From a virus: a stretch of DNA of 64,000 nucleotides. Of this stretch, positions 18,136 to 29,240 are shown piece by piece (the first letter of the stretch is position 1; each line of letters begins with the position of its first letter). The position numbers were made by a program, and so were the translations under genes. The notes below the pieces were generated by a model. It made no database searches. It saw only the letters and a program-made list of their open reading frames with translations, and had not been told where the DNA came from. The stretch covers positions 36,902 to 100,901 of the IMG/VR virus record IMGVR_UViG_3300043427_003273; one strand, written 5' to 3'.

Positions 18136-18954
18136 TTATCCTATCATATCTAATGGTGGAAGTTCGTATGTGGAGGACATTTTTTCCATTAAAGCATCAA
18201 TTTCTCTTTGAGCATCTTCATACAACTGTCTTCCATTAAACTCCAATCCACCTGGAAGTTTAACTCCTTGAAATTTCATTAAGTTTTGTCCCCATTGTCT
18301 TTTTATCAAAGAAGTTGTGTATTGCTTTAAAAAATTATCATTCCAAACTTTTGTATACTCTGAAGGATCCATTAATCTATCGCAATCTATTATTAAATAA
18401 TTATCTGGTTTTAATGATTTCCAATCGACATCCAAATATAATCTTCCTTGTCTTTTATTAAATCGTATTTGTTTTTCTGTTGTCAAAAGCCAATTAATAT
18501 CTTCAAGATATGTTTTTGTCATTGCGTATGTCAAAAGATCCAATGACCCCCAATGATAAACATCATTTAAAAACAATTGATATCTAATACTGAACAAACC
18601 TGCCGATAATGTATTATCACCTTCAAATTTAAATATTTTTCTTACTCCTAAGACATGGGGAGGCAATTGTATATAATTAGCATTTTCATAATAGTTATAA
18701 TTTCCAACACTAATTGTACTTATTCCTGGTCCAGTTGGAGGTTTTGAAGTTCCTCTATCAATATCTGCTTGCGATAATTTGTACTTCAAAAAAGTAGAAT
18801 AAGAACCATCATAACATCTTTCATTAAAAAGTTGTAATGCATCATCTACCAAGTCTTCAATTTGTTCTTCTGCTACGTTAATTTCAAGAACTGGCGCTCC
18901 AAGTTTTCTTAAGCAATAATCAATAAATTCTTGTCTTGTTGAAGGTTGTGCCAT
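18136..18954 (-). CDS. 13: Neck protein gp13
   Basis: A 272-aa protein (T4 gp13 is 309 aa) that forms the head completion ring with gp14. It begins with TRQEFIDYCLRKLGAPVLEI, continues NVAEEQIEDLVDDALQLFNE, and has the YLDVDWKSL, QWGQNLMKFQGVKLPGG and EIDALMEKMSSTYELPP segments typical of the family. An AATAAATA octamer is 22 nt upstream, so it can head the neck, packaging and tail unit. Confidence 0.95.
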   Translation of the reverse strand: MAQPSTRQEFIDYCLRKLGAPVLEINVAEEQIEDLVDDALQLFNERCYDGSYSTFLKYKLSQADIDRGTSKPPTGPGISTISVGNYNYYENANYIQLPPHVLGVRKIFKFEGDNTLSAGLFSIRYQLFLNDVYHWGSLDLLTYAMTKTYLEDINWLLTTEKQIRFNKRQGRLYLDVDWKSLKPDNYLIIDCDRLMDPSEYTKVWNDNFLKQYTTSLIKRQWGQNLMKFQGVKLPGGLEFNGRQLYEDAQREIDALMEKMSSTYELPPLDMIG

Positions 18955-18975
18955 GTCTTTGAATTGGATTAAAAA

Positions 18976-18983
18976 TATTTATT
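18976..18983 (-). promoter_or_regulatory. Late-promoter-like octamer AATAAATA before gp13
   Basis: Minus-strand AATAAATA 22 nt upstream of the gp13 start. It overlaps the very end of the preceding 79-aa gene. Confidence 0.5.
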
Positions 18984-19218
18984 TTGATAATAAAGATTTT
19001 AATAAGTCTTTTATTTCGTTTAAATTATCTTTCATTTCAGTTACATCACTTTCTAATTTTTTAATTCTATTGATTTCATTATATTTTCTTTTATAATTTT
19101 CAATATAAGTTCTATATTCAGATTCGTTCACATTTATAATTCCAGTATTTTGACTATCCCTAACCAAATTTGGGTTTCCTTGAACTTCAATAAATTCATG
19201 AGAATCATTATTTTTCAT
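18979..19218 (-). CDS. Small coiled-coil protein (79 aa)
   Basis: A 79-aa protein starting MKNNDSHEFIEVQGNPNLVR. The C-terminal half (YIENYKRKYNEINRIKKLES, then a heptad ending LKSLLSK) is a predicted coiled coil. The chosen ATG lies 4 nt after the stop of the giant upstream gene. An upstream start would overlap that gene. Function unknown; short coiled-coil proteins beside tail genes can act as chaperones or trimerisation parts, but nothing here shows that. Confidence 0.75.
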   Translation of the reverse strand: MKNNDSHEFIEVQGNPNLVRDSQNTGIINVNESEYRTYIENYKRKYNEINRIKKLESDVTEMKDNLNEIKDLLKSLLSK

Positions 19219-19222
19219 ATCA

Positions 19223-22200
19223 TTAAATTGATGGTTTAAGTGTTGCAATTCCTCTCAAATCTTTTATTAAAGGTGGTTGAGCTTGATTCTTGGAGGCCAA
19301 AATAATTTTTATAGCAAATCCAGTGAATTCTGAAAGATTATCTACAGTATATTCATAATCACTGTATTCAAGTCCAACAGAAAATGTATCCTCAGAATCG
19401 GCAGATCCATCATTCTTCGATGCATCTATTACTCTTTTTATTCCAGAAGAATCTACTTCATAATTTGAGAATCCTGGGAATGGTTCAAAATTTGGATTTC
19501 CAAATGGCGCATCTTTCCTGAAAAGTTTATATAAAACTCTAATATCATTATCTTGATTTCTAGATGCTTTTAAGAATACTTTGAGAGAATTTGCAGGAAG
19601 TTTTAAAGTTATTGGCTTTGTAATATAAACTGCTTCATGGAGGTCATCACCACCTCTAATATATTCAACATCACCGAATGTAGAATCTTTTCCAACTCCC
19701 GCAGGTGCATTAATGAGATTTGAGGTTAGTATTACACTAGTTGTAACATCATCAATTACTGGAGATACTCTACTATCTTCTGTTGTTAAAGTAATTTCCA
19801 TAGAAAGACTTCTATTTCCAGGAACATCACTAATATTTCTTTCTTCATTTACAGTAGAAGCAACTAATCTAGGAGTTGGGAAAGATATTGGTTGATCAAG
19901 TGAAATATCAACATATCCTTGATCTTCAAATGAAGATTCATTTCCATCAATACTTGTTGCACTAAATGTACGAACCTTTGCACTTATATTTGTTCTTGCA
20001 AGTTTAATAGTGGCAAAATTTGGTGTCAAAATTTCATATTGAACATTTGTAGAAACAATTGGACCAGAATCTCCAAGTATAGATGTGCTATTAAAAATAA
20101 CATCATTTCCAATATTTGAACCTATTGTTGTATTTGGATCTACATTATTGTCAGTATCACCTGGTGGAATTTTAATATAGAATGAATTTAAAGATATTGG
20201 ATGAGTGTTCGTATCAATTGATGCTAAATTATGTACTTTATTAATTCTTCTTAAAGAGACTCCATTAAATTCATACCTGTAAACTGGAACGCCAACATTA
20301 TACGACTGGGATTCTGTTCCATCAACTTTTCTTATCACAGTTTGAGAACCTCCTCCCAAAGAAGTTCCTGTATAAGTTGTATATCCAACTATTTCATTTC
20401 CAATAATTACATAACCAGGATTTATATTAGTAACTGGAGTGCCTTCAAAGGTTTCAAATCCACTAGTATTCCCAATATTGATTAAAGTAGTCTCAGTAGA
20501 TGATACGGATTCTGCCAATAAACTATTTGGCTCATCTTCTTCTGGTCTAATGTTGCTAATTCTTACATAATTTTGAGTTGAATGCATTCCATGATTTACA
20601 ACATTGAGTAGTAAATGCTGACCATCGTAGATTGGGTTTTGATCTACAATTTCAACGATTGATTCTGATTCCGTTACATAAGTACCGATCCCACTTTGTG
20701 GTATATAGTAAATAGGCAATGAGTTAAACAAGGTTCCACTTAAAGAACCAGGACTTTTAACAATATTATCTAATATTAAAGTGTTTCTAATTGAAATTGA
20801 ATTTACAGTAAATTCCCCACCAAATCCAACATCAGTTCCTATTGATGGAATAGTCAATTGATCTCCAGATTGATATCCATATCCACCACTAGTTATATTT
20901 GCATAAGAAATAACACCATTATTTACAGTAATATCGGCAAAAGCACCTTTTCCAGATCCAGTTACAGATATCAAAGATACATTGTTAAATGTATATGTTC
21001 CAGATGTTGGAGTATATCCTATTCCTGGATTTGAAACAGTAATTCCAATGCCAGATGCTATACTTCCCCCAATTCCAATTAATTTTGAAGTAGATTGTCC
21101 TTGTTGATATATTGTAACTCCTGGTAAGACATCTGGTTTGAAATTTTCAGTACCTTGAACTTTTACTACTGCCCTTTTTGATAAGCATGTTATTTGATTT
21201 TCACCCAAAACAGTAACTTTATTATTTTTCAAAGAAAGTTTAGGATTGTAATATCTAACAACGCCGCTATTAACAAAATCTGCCCTATAAAGTTTATACT
21301 TTAAATCTTCTAATTGAGATGGAGTCCAAGTCGTTCCATTTTGAGATTTAAACAAACTCCCCAGAGTTGGCTGAGATCCTATTTTTATATTGGTTAAAAT
21401 GTCATTTTCACCAAGTCTTGAAATAAACACTCTATAATTGGAACTATTCGACTGCAAAACTACAGAATATTCATTGCTCACTTCACTTGCAATAGGAGCT
21501 CCTCTAACTTCTTGAGCCTGTGGACCAGAAAGATATACTGGAGATGCAAATCTAAATCTTGTTGGTAAAGTCCCATCAATTGATGTATTAATTTCTGAAG
21601 GATCCAGAGTAACTTCTGAGAAAGGTAAAACGGTATTTGTAGGAGTTCCATTTTCCATTGTACGAATCTGTAAAGTTACTGGAATAGACTCGTCAATAGT
21701 TTCAAAATAAACATCAACACCCGTTAAGAATATTCCAGTTTCGTCTTTAACATAAAACGACTGTGCCAATGGATCTCTAACTTCCCATCTAGTTGTCAAT
21801 CTATCTTCTCTTCCCTGAATTCTTGTATTAGTAATTGCAGTTGTATTCGTTGTTGTATTTGTTATAGTTGTTGTGTTGACATTTCTAGATGGTCTAATAA
21901 TTATATTTCTTGTTGTTAAAATATTTCTTTGCGTCACATTCGTAGTAGAAGAAGAAGTAAAATCTTCTTCCGCAGAACTTTCATTTGTAACGTTCTGATC
22001 TCCAGACGAAAGTTCGGAAAGTGATGGAGTATCAATGATTGTAAATGTATTTTCTCCATTAATCCACTGTGGATTTCCAGTAACCTTTGAATCTGGAATA
22101 TACAATGATCCGATTAATCTTCCAGTATTATCAGAAACTAATCTTGAATTTGTAATTCTTGCAACTGCTCCAGAAGTTTTCCCAATGATTCTCATATTAA

Positions 22201-25200
22201 TAGCAATTTCACCATAAAAATCAACTTCGGATGATAATTGCAAAGATCTTGTATCAACATTAATATAATCAGATGCTTCAGTATAATTTTCTGGTGGAGC
22301 ACTTTGTCTATATGGAATTAATTTAAATGTTTCTGTTGGATTTGCAAAGGGACCAGTTTTATGGTTTGGATTACATGCTCTAAATCTAATCTTTTTAGAT
22401 GTGAAGTGAGGATCACTTTCTATTGTTTCTCCAATTTGGAATTTTCCAGAAATCATTTCTATTTCAAGAAGTTTTGGAATAATATACTTATTAACATCAA
22501 TTCCTTCAAAGAATGAATAAAATCTTGTTCTTGGTCGCAATCCTTTAACATCAAATTCAATATTTCTACTTCTTAAAAATCTAGTTGGCTCGGTGAAGTT
22601 TGAAATATTTTCTTCAACAGTTGTTTCTTCTCTAATTTCTGGTGGTATAGTAGTTCTTACAGTGTTACTTTCAGAAACTACCGATGTAGTTATGGATTCA
22701 GTAACTCTCGTAATGTCTGGAGATCCTGGAGCATAGTTGAGGAAAATAGCTTGATTTGGTGTTCTTTGACGAATTTGAGTTATATAAGAATCCGCAACAT
22801 CCCTGGGAAGAATTCTAGAGAGCCAATTTATGTCAGCTTCTGTAATTCCCCACTTATAAGCTCTAAATTGTACAGCTTGCCTACCATTAACATTTACGAC
22901 AGTTGTGGAAAGACCTCTTGTGTTATATCTGAAAGATTCTACCCAATTAGCGTTTCTCCAATTGCGATTTCCTCTGGCCCATCCAGCTCTTCTCCAAAAA
23001 CTCCCATTAGAAGTAATCCATCTTCTTCTCCAAATACCTCTTTGTGTAACAACTTCGTTTCTAAAAACAACCTGATTTCTAATTACATTACGAGTAACTG
23101 ATACATTGATATCTGGTTCTTGGGGTAAATTTGTAGTTCTTGTGTTAAAACTTTGATTTACAATTTCTCTTTCTTCAATCCAAGTATCACTTGGGGGGTT
23201 AAGTTGTATAGAACCAGACCAATACTTGACCAAAAATGGAGTTACACTTTCAGTTCTAGTAGCATAAGGTTGATTGAAATATTCAAGATCTTGATAATTT
23301 AATGTTATTAAATCTCCAGTTTTTCTTATCCCGTCAGATCCAAGATCTGACACATAATCATGATCCTTTGTTGGATCAAATGTTTCTCCAACTCCAGAAA
23401 TAACCTCAGATCCCAACTGCATATCGAGTGAAGTTGTATAATGAGTTGGTCTTAAAACATTTAATTGATCATCGATAGATACTTTATAATCTGGATCTTC
23501 TTCATTATGTAAATTTGTATTTTTGAATGTATCCACAAAAAATCCGCACTTAAACCGCTCCAATCCAGTATCTGCATCTTTTATACTTAAATTTTCGGTT
23601 TTAGTTTCTAATGTTGTTAATATAGTAAATTCTTCTAATCTTTTAATTCTATCTTCAAGAAGAGAAATATCTTGCATGGTATATTTTCTGTGCCTCTCAA
23701 CACTCACTTCAATGTTTTGAACATTAAAAACATATGGAGGAAGATTTACTTTAGCAATTTCTAATGAATTGTCTGGAACATCTGGCTCAATAGGACGTAT
23801 TCCAGGTGTGCCTTGAATAATTGAAAAAGTTCCGTCAGAATTCAGTACAACTTTATCAATTCTTCCAACGTAGTATTTGTAGCAAACTTGAATATTTTCT
23901 CCTGGAGCTAAAATATATTTTGAATATTGTCCATCTGCAGACAACTCTCTAGATGAAAATTCAAATGGTGATTTATGAGATGAAAGATTATATTTAGATA
24001 CTCTTGGTCTTAAATCCAAATAATCACTAACTCTATTATCATTATAAATTGGTATATCATGCTTAAAGTTATTTTCGGAATAACTATTAGCAGTAAAAAT
24101 TTCTCCAGTGTCTGATGAATCTACGGAATAATGTTGGAAAACAACCTTTAATGATTTTTTAGGCTCCTCAACATTTTTCTTTCTAATCAATTTTCCATAA
24201 TTATAATATGATGATGTTTGTCCATTATCAAGATCAAAATTTTGAGTAATATTTCTATCTCCCAAAGATATTGAATTGATATTAGTTCTTAATGAAGATT
24301 CTTTTGCTATTAAAACCTCACCATTTTCAAATGTTTTAGAATTTAAATAAACAAATTCCAAAACATTCGTGTCAACTTTACTGACCAATAAGGCAGCAGC
24401 TCCACTTGTTTCTCCTATGAGATTTTCTCCAACAATATAGCTCTGTGCATTAGATCCAGTAATTTGAAGACTTGGTAAAGTAGCATCATTTTCGTTACTA
24501 GATTCAAATACACCTATTACTCTAACAACATCTGGAATATTCAAACATATTTCTTTATCTTGTATTCTAGTTCCATAAATTAAACTATATGTTAAACCAT
24601 CATTAAATGTTGTTTGACCTATTCCAGCATATGGATATTTTGATCTCTTAATGTTTAAAACTTCTGCTTTATTGAATTTTTTAATTTTTGAATTTAATGT
24701 AGTATTAGTGATAGTGGCAATAACATCAGCAGATCCAATTGTCTGAGATAGATCAACAAATGTTGCTGTTTTACCAGAAGAATCTATGCTAAATTTATCA
24801 AATCTAATTGATTCTTTATTTCCATTTGAATATGTTATAACATACCTATCTTCATCAAATTCAGCAAAGAAAAGATCTTCTTCCGATGGACTAATAGTAA
24901 TTGAAAGTTGATTTCCACTTACTGGAACATTTTTAAATAATCTTCTTTGAGTTATTAAATTGTTTTCAATGTTTATTGACGAAATATTAATGTTACTTAA
25001 TTTTGTTAGTAAAGATTCACTATCTGGAGAACCATAAATTGATGCAGAAACTTTTTGAATATTAGTAACTTGATCATCTGAATTGGTAGTATTAACACCA
25101 CCAGAAATATAATTTGTTACAGTGGCTATTCCAGTTACAGTAAATGATTTTCCTTCTGGATCAATTGTTAAAACTTTATTGTAAGTTGGAATTTGAGTTC

Positions 25201-27625
25201 CATCTAAACCTTCTGGAGCTCTAGTATAATTCCAAAGAATTATATCATTTTCCTTTAGATTTTCAGTTATTCTTCCGAATGATATTGAAGATATTGTTGA
25301 TATTCCATTGTATGCCGCACTTACAGTAAAAAGAGTTCCAGATGGAGCTAAAGATGCTTTTTTATCTAGTATTAAATCTGCATTAAAAGTTGAAATTCCA
25401 GAATTTGAGTAAACAGATTTTACATCATTAAGATCATATTCTATTACATTTTTAATTACTCTTCCTTGTTCTATTCCATTAATTATAACTCTTTCGTTTT
25501 TTAAGAATTTTCCATTAACTTCATATAATCTTATTGTTGAAATTCCAACCAATCCAGAATCCAATTTTGTCCAAACTGCAGATGTTGGTCCAGAATAATA
25601 GTTTTCTGCAGTTACTCCAGATAGAGTAAAAACATTTTGATTTATGATAGTATCAACAGTAAAATTGCCATTGTAATTTGAATTACTTGAATTTTCAATA
25701 TAAATGTCTTCCCCTCCAACTAATCCATGATTAGTTGCATTAATTCTTGCAATTTCAGTACTTTCCGTAAAATTTCCAAATCCAGAAGGATTGTCAAATA
25801 AATCCGATGGCTGATCTCCACCAATCCCTTCATTAATGTCAATTACAATTCCTTGTCCAGCATCTGCTAAAGCTGTAGTTCCCAATCCAACTACTGGAAT
25901 AACTACATTACTTACCGATAAAACCGTAAATTTTCCTGCAGTTTGATAGTCTAGCTGTTCTTCACCAGTTCCATTAATATAAATTTTTTCTCCAGGACTC
26001 AAATTATGATTTGTTGGGGTAGTTATTGTTGCTATTCCAATTGGAGAGAAAAAGGCACTTTCTATTCCAACTGTATTAAATGTTGCCGAAGTTATATCTA
26101 CTAATGGTGAAAAATCTAAAGCATGTGCAGTTGCTCCAGATTTTGCGCCTTGAAAATGTGAGGGTTTAAATACTGGTATAGATTTTTCAAAATTTAGAAC
26201 CGTGTATGTTTGAATATCAAACAATCTAAGATGCATTCTACTTAAATTATCTTTATATTCACTCTCTGGAACATAATCATAAACTCTTGCAACTCCAATT
26301 GTAGTTCCAGAAGCAACTGACCTATTTAAACCAAGTCTATCTGTCATTAAACTTATAACTGCATCTGTTCCCAATCCTACAGATGGAGATCCAAAAGTAT
26401 TATTGAGAACAAATAATGTGCCAGCATTATAAGAAATTACTTCTTTTTTGCAAGTATCTGAAGTTCTTGGTTTTGGAGCATCTAAAAGTCTTGCTGATAT
26501 GGTTTCTACAGTGTATCCACCAATGTATGCTTTTCCTGGTCCAATTTGATAAACTATTTTGTCTTCGGATGGAGTATTTCCAGATACAGTTGTTTGATTG
26601 CTAAAATAAACACCGTTATTCAAAATGCCATCATTAAGACTATCCCTCACATAAACAGTAAATGGCTTTACAAAAAAGTCACCACTTACATCAGCAATAA
26701 CTTTAGCGGATTCAGTCTTTGCCGCAAGAACTGGCTTTATTTCAGAAATATTTGTTCTGGGAAATTGAGGAATTCCATCAACTACTCTCATTATTTCCAC
26801 AAATCCATCAATTTCAATATCATCCAATTCTTTTTTTGCAAGAATTAATTCCAATTTAAGTCGGTCTGCCCCAGGTGCTGTATAATTGGTAAAACTTCTT
26901 GCATTGTCAAATAAAGAATCATCTTCATCTGATGTAACTATTCTTTCTATAATATCAAACCCAATTTTATATGAAGGATTTGTATTATATTGCTCAAGGA
27001 CTAAAGATTGTCCCAATATGTTTGCAAATATGCCCCTAACAAAACATACTCCATCAGAAATAGATACTGAAGATGCCTTTGAATTGCAATTTATTGAAAT
27101 AGTATTACAAATTCCCTGATTTGCTTGAATAGAAAATTTATTATTTTCTCCGTAACTTATAATACTTAAAGAAATTAAAGTTTCTCCATCCTGAAATTTT
27201 TTTACTGTTAAATCTTGCCCACCACTTTCTAAGTATTTTACATATAAAGTAAAATTTCCTCTTTCCGAATTTTTATTTTCAATTAAATCAAATACTTCTG
27301 CTGTTACCCCACTTGACAAACCTTGAATTTTTTTACCAAGCAATGATTTAAAATATAACGAAATTGGAAAACCATTATAACTTGGATCAAGTTCTACAGC
27401 ATATATTGGGTTGTTATAACTAACCGTTCCAGGAATTACTATCTCGCCTTCTTTGAAAAATTTGCTTCCAAATTGCTCAATTTGATTTTGAAGTATAGAC
27501 TGAGATGTTGTTAATTCTCTAGCTTGTACTGGATATCCTGGTTTAAACAAAACCCTATAATAATCTTTATTCTTATCAAAATCATCAAAATATGGGGATA
27601 CGTTAAAATTAGTTTCCTGGGGCAT
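19223..27625 (-). CDS. Giant virion structural protein 1 (2,800 aa, DUF4815-like N-terminus)
   Basis: The N-terminal ~300 residues match the DUF4815 phage tail domain: NVSPYFDDFDKNKDYYRVLF, PGYPVQARELTTSQSILQNQ, then IEQFGSKFFKEGEIVIPG. The body is beta-rich and repetitive, with DINxI/ITxTxH turn motifs and two GxGY stretches (around residues 2,200-2,280). Around residues 1,525-1,570 is an unusual Trp/Arg-rich segment (WRRRW, WRRAGW, NWRNANW), followed by a mixed helix part. A Thr/Asn-rich linker (TTITNTTTNTTAITNT) lies near residue 1,930. Place between gp8 and gp13 suggests a baseplate or tail-fibre network component; role inferred. Confidence 0.88.
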   Translation of the reverse strand: MPQETNFNVSPYFDDFDKNKDYYRVLFKPGYPVQARELTTSQSILQNQIEQFGSKFFKEGEIVIPGTVSYNNPIYAVELDPSYNGFPISLYFKSLLGKKIQGLSSGVTAEVFDLIENKNSERGNFTLYVKYLESGGQDLTVKKFQDGETLISLSIISYGENNKFSIQANQGICNTISINCNSKASSVSISDGVCFVRGIFANILGQSLVLEQYNTNPSYKIGFDIIERIVTSDEDDSLFDNARSFTNYTAPGADRLKLELILAKKELDDIEIDGFVEIMRVVDGIPQFPRTNISEIKPVLAAKTESAKVIADVSGDFFVKPFTVYVRDSLNDGILNNGVYFSNQTTVSGNTPSEDKIVYQIGPGKAYIGGYTVETISARLLDAPKPRTSDTCKKEVISYNAGTLFVLNNTFGSPSVGLGTDAVISLMTDRLGLNRSVASGTTIGVARVYDYVPESEYKDNLSRMHLRLFDIQTYTVLNFEKSIPVFKPSHFQGAKSGATAHALDFSPLVDITSATFNTVGIESAFFSPIGIATITTPTNHNLSPGEKIYINGTGEEQLDYQTAGKFTVLSVSNVVIPVVGLGTTALADAGQGIVIDINEGIGGDQPSDLFDNPSGFGNFTESTEIARINATNHGLVGGEDIYIENSSNSNYNGNFTVDTIINQNVFTLSGVTAENYYSGPTSAVWTKLDSGLVGISTIRLYEVNGKFLKNERVIINGIEQGRVIKNVIEYDLNDVKSVYSNSGISTFNADLILDKKASLAPSGTLFTVSAAYNGISTISSISFGRITENLKENDIILWNYTRAPEGLDGTQIPTYNKVLTIDPEGKSFTVTGIATVTNYISGGVNTTNSDDQVTNIQKVSASIYGSPDSESLLTKLSNINISSINIENNLITQRRLFKNVPVSGNQLSITISPSEEDLFFAEFDEDRYVITYSNGNKESIRFDKFSIDSSGKTATFVDLSQTIGSADVIATITNTTLNSKIKKFNKAEVLNIKRSKYPYAGIGQTTFNDGLTYSLIYGTRIQDKEICLNIPDVVRVIGVFESSNENDATLPSLQITGSNAQSYIVGENLIGETSGAAALLVSKVDTNVLEFVYLNSKTFENGEVLIAKESSLRTNINSISLGDRNITQNFDLDNGQTSSYYNYGKLIRKKNVEEPKKSLKVVFQHYSVDSSDTGEIFTANSYSENNFKHDIPIYNDNRVSDYLDLRPRVSKYNLSSHKSPFEFSSRELSADGQYSKYILAPGENIQVCYKYYVGRIDKVVLNSDGTFSIIQGTPGIRPIEPDVPDNSLEIAKVNLPPYVFNVQNIEVSVERHRKYTMQDISLLEDRIKRLEEFTILTTLETKTENLSIKDADTGLERFKCGFFVDTFKNTNLHNEEDPDYKVSIDDQLNVLRPTHYTTSLDMQLGSEVISGVGETFDPTKDHDYVSDLGSDGIRKTGDLITLNYQDLEYFNQPYATRTESVTPFLVKYWSGSIQLNPPSDTWIEEREIVNQSFNTRTTNLPQEPDINVSVTRNVIRNQVVFRNEVVTQRGIWRRRWITSNGSFWRRAGWARGNRNWRNANWVESFRYNTRGLSTTVVNVNGRQAVQFRAYKWGITEADINWLSRILPRDVADSYITQIRQRTPNQAIFLNYAPGSPDITRVTESITTSVVSESNTVRTTIPPEIREETTVEENISNFTEPTRFLRSRNIEFDVKGLRPRTRFYSFFEGIDVNKYIIPKLLEIEMISGKFQIGETIESDPHFTSKKIRFRACNPNHKTGPFANPTETFKLIPYRQSAPPENYTEASDYINVDTRSLQLSSEVDFYGEIAINMRIIGKTSGAVARITNSRLVSDNTGRLIGSLYIPDSKVTGNPQWINGENTFTIIDTPSLSELSSGDQNVTNESSAEEDFTSSSTTNVTQRNILTTRNIIIRPSRNVNTTTITNTTTNTTAITNTRIQGREDRLTTRWEVRDPLAQSFYVKDETGIFLTGVDVYFETIDESIPVTLQIRTMENGTPTNTVLPFSEVTLDPSEINTSIDGTLPTRFRFASPVYLSGPQAQEVRGAPIASEVSNEYSVVLQSNSSNYRVFISRLGENDILTNIKIGSQPTLGSLFKSQNGTTWTPSQLEDLKYKLYRADFVNSGVVRYYNPKLSLKNNKVTVLGENQITCLSKRAVVKVQGTENFKPDVLPGVTIYQQGQSTSKLIGIGGSIASGIGITVSNPGIGYTPTSGTYTFNNVSLISVTGSGKGAFADITVNNGVISYANITSGGYGYQSGDQLTIPSIGTDVGFGGEFTVNSISIRNTLILDNIVKSPGSLSGTLFNSLPIYYIPQSGIGTYVTESESIVEIVDQNPIYDGQHLLLNVVNHGMHSTQNYVRISNIRPEEDEPNSLLAESVSSTETTLINIGNTSGFETFEGTPVTNINPGYVIIGNEIVGYTTYTGTSLGGGSQTVIRKVDGTESQSYNVGVPVYRYEFNGVSLRRINKVHNLASIDTNTHPISLNSFYIKIPPGDTDNNVDPNTTIGSNIGNDVIFNSTSILGDSGPIVSTNVQYEILTPNFATIKLARTNISAKVRTFSATSIDGNESSFEDQGYVDISLDQPISFPTPRLVASTVNEERNISDVPGNRSLSMEITLTTEDSRVSPVIDDVTTSVILTSNLINAPAGVGKDSTFGDVEYIRGGDDLHEAVYITKPITLKLPANSLKVFLKASRNQDNDIRVLYKLFRKDAPFGNPNFEPFPGFSNYEVDSSGIKRVIDASKNDGSADSEDTFSVGLEYSDYEYTVDNLSEFTGFAIKIILASKNQAQPPLIKDLRGIATLKPSI

Positions 27626-27631
27626 GACTGT

Positions 27632-29200
27632 TTAGAATTGCAAAATAACTTTAATATCTTCTTTTTGGTTTTGTGACCTTGTTATGGGAGGTCTATTATC
27701 TACGTATATTAAATCTCCAGAATATTTTTGAACTTCTGGATTAGATAATCCTTGAACAAAAGGTTGACCAACATAGTATGTTCTACTATTTATTGTGGTA
27801 CTTATACCAGGATTTATTGATGTTCCAAAATTACTATCTATTGGAATCGTTGAAATTTCACCCACAATATTAATACTTCCTCCTATTTCTGGAGTTGATG
27901 TAAATTTAAATACTTCAAATCCATACTGAGAATTATTTTGATCTCCTTGAAAATCAAATCCATAGTTTGTTTTATCTGTCCAATATTTTAGTATTCCAGT
28001 AACTTTATCATATGATATAACTCTTGCTATTGCAGTTTTTCCAGCTCCAATAGTTTGAGTAATATAACTATCAGGATTAAAAGTTGCATCTTGGTATCCC
28101 ACTCCAAGTTTAATAGCACCAACAGCACTTGCTTTATCTTTACTTAAAATTTCATTTGAATTGTAAGATAATGGATTTGCTATAATTCCTATTTGAGAAA
28201 TTTGGTTTCCGACTATAAAATCTGGATCTTGATCATCATTTTCAAGTCTTGAATAAATTAGAATATTAGTAGCACCTAATTCTCTGTATATATTTGCTCC
28301 GTGTCCATTTTTTGGAGGTATGACAATTTCAAATTCTGGGAGTCTTATAGCTACATCAACAGGAAATCCTCCAGATTCTAAGTCAAGTCTGGCAAAAGTA
28401 TATCCATTTCCCCCATTGGAAATAACAATACTTTCTACTCTTGAATCATTATTAATAATGATTGTTGCTTCTGCTCCTGCTCCATCTCCTTTAATTGGAA
28501 TTCTACTGTAAACTTGATTTGGAATTCCTAAACCTTCACCCCTATCTTTAATTATTATAGTTTTTAATTGCCCACCATCAAATGCATTTTCTCTAATAGT
28601 TGCAACATCATTATTACTCTCCCAATTTTTTGGAACTGGAATATATTGAGTTGCATCAAATCTAATCACATCAGATGGATTGATTGAATACAAATACTTC
28701 CACACATACCCATCTCCACTATTTCCTGCAGACCTAGGTTCAAGATCTGTAAATCTGGGCTCATCTAAACTTGGTTTTCCATTTGGATTTTCTGGATCTT
28801 CCCCGTTCTCTAAACAAATGTAAACTCTAAAATCACTAGTTACTACATAATAATTTGAAGAGTATAAACTTGTTGCACTACTTTGATTGGAAAGATTGTC
28901 CCTATCAACATTATTCCTATATCTGTCGTAAATAACACCAGAAATCCACTCTATTTTTCTGATAACTTGTTTTACGTCTTCACTTCTTATTTTTTTAAGG
29001 GATATCATGTTATCCCAAGCAATATTTTCTTGCTCAAAACTATCTTTAGGTGAAGGTGGGTTTACATCCCAATTTTGATTATAATCAAAAGGATTTGGTA
29101 AACCAACAAAAGTATAATAAGAATTTGACGGGTCGGAAATATCCTTTAAAAAATTCTTAGCATTCAATATTCTTAATTGATCAGTAATAATTGCTGCCAT
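27632..29200 (-). CDS. 8: Baseplate wedge protein gp8
   Basis: A 522-aa protein (T4 gp8 is 334 aa). The C-terminus GDLIYVDNRPPITRSQNQKE then VILQF closely follows the T4 gp8 end (GEMIYMENRPPI...NILFTF). The middle GDGYVWKYLYSINPSDVIRF and YIPVPKNWE also match. gp8 is a dimer in the wedge linking gp6/gp7 and gp10. The additional ~190 residues (about 215-420) hold a GxGY unit (ISNGGNGYTFARL) and a QDATFNPDSYITQ-type beta region, again the same insertion style as gp14 and gp18. Promoter octamer AATAAATA is 18 nt upstream. Confidence 0.9.
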   Translation of the reverse strand: MAAIITDQLRILNAKNFLKDISDPSNSYYTFVGLPNPFDYNQNWDVNPPSPKDSFEQENIAWDNMISLKKIRSEDVKQVIRKIEWISGVIYDRYRNNVDRDNLSNQSSATSLYSSNYYVVTSDFRVYICLENGEDPENPNGKPSLDEPRFTDLEPRSAGNSGDGYVWKYLYSINPSDVIRFDATQYIPVPKNWESNNDVATIRENAFDGGQLKTIIIKDRGEGLGIPNQVYSRIPIKGDGAGAEATIIINNDSRVESIVISNGGNGYTFARLDLESGGFPVDVAIRLPEFEIVIPPKNGHGANIYRELGATNILIYSRLENDDQDPDFIVGNQISQIGIIANPLSYNSNEILSKDKASAVGAIKLGVGYQDATFNPDSYITQTIGAGKTAIARVISYDKVTGILKYWTDKTNYGFDFQGDQNNSQYGFEVFKFTSTPEIGGSINIVGEISTIPIDSNFGTSINPGISTTINSRTYYVGQPFVQGLSNPEVQKYSGDLIYVDNRPPITRSQNQKEDIKVILQF

Positions 29201-29217
29201 TTGTTTATTTTTATATG

Positions 29218-29225
29218 TATTTATT
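29218..29225 (-). promoter_or_regulatory. Late-promoter-like octamer AATAAATA before gp8
   Basis: Minus-strand AATAAATA 18 nt upstream of gp8, in the 40-nt gap after giant protein 2. Confidence 0.5.
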
Positions 29226-29240
29226 AACTAAATCAGTTAA

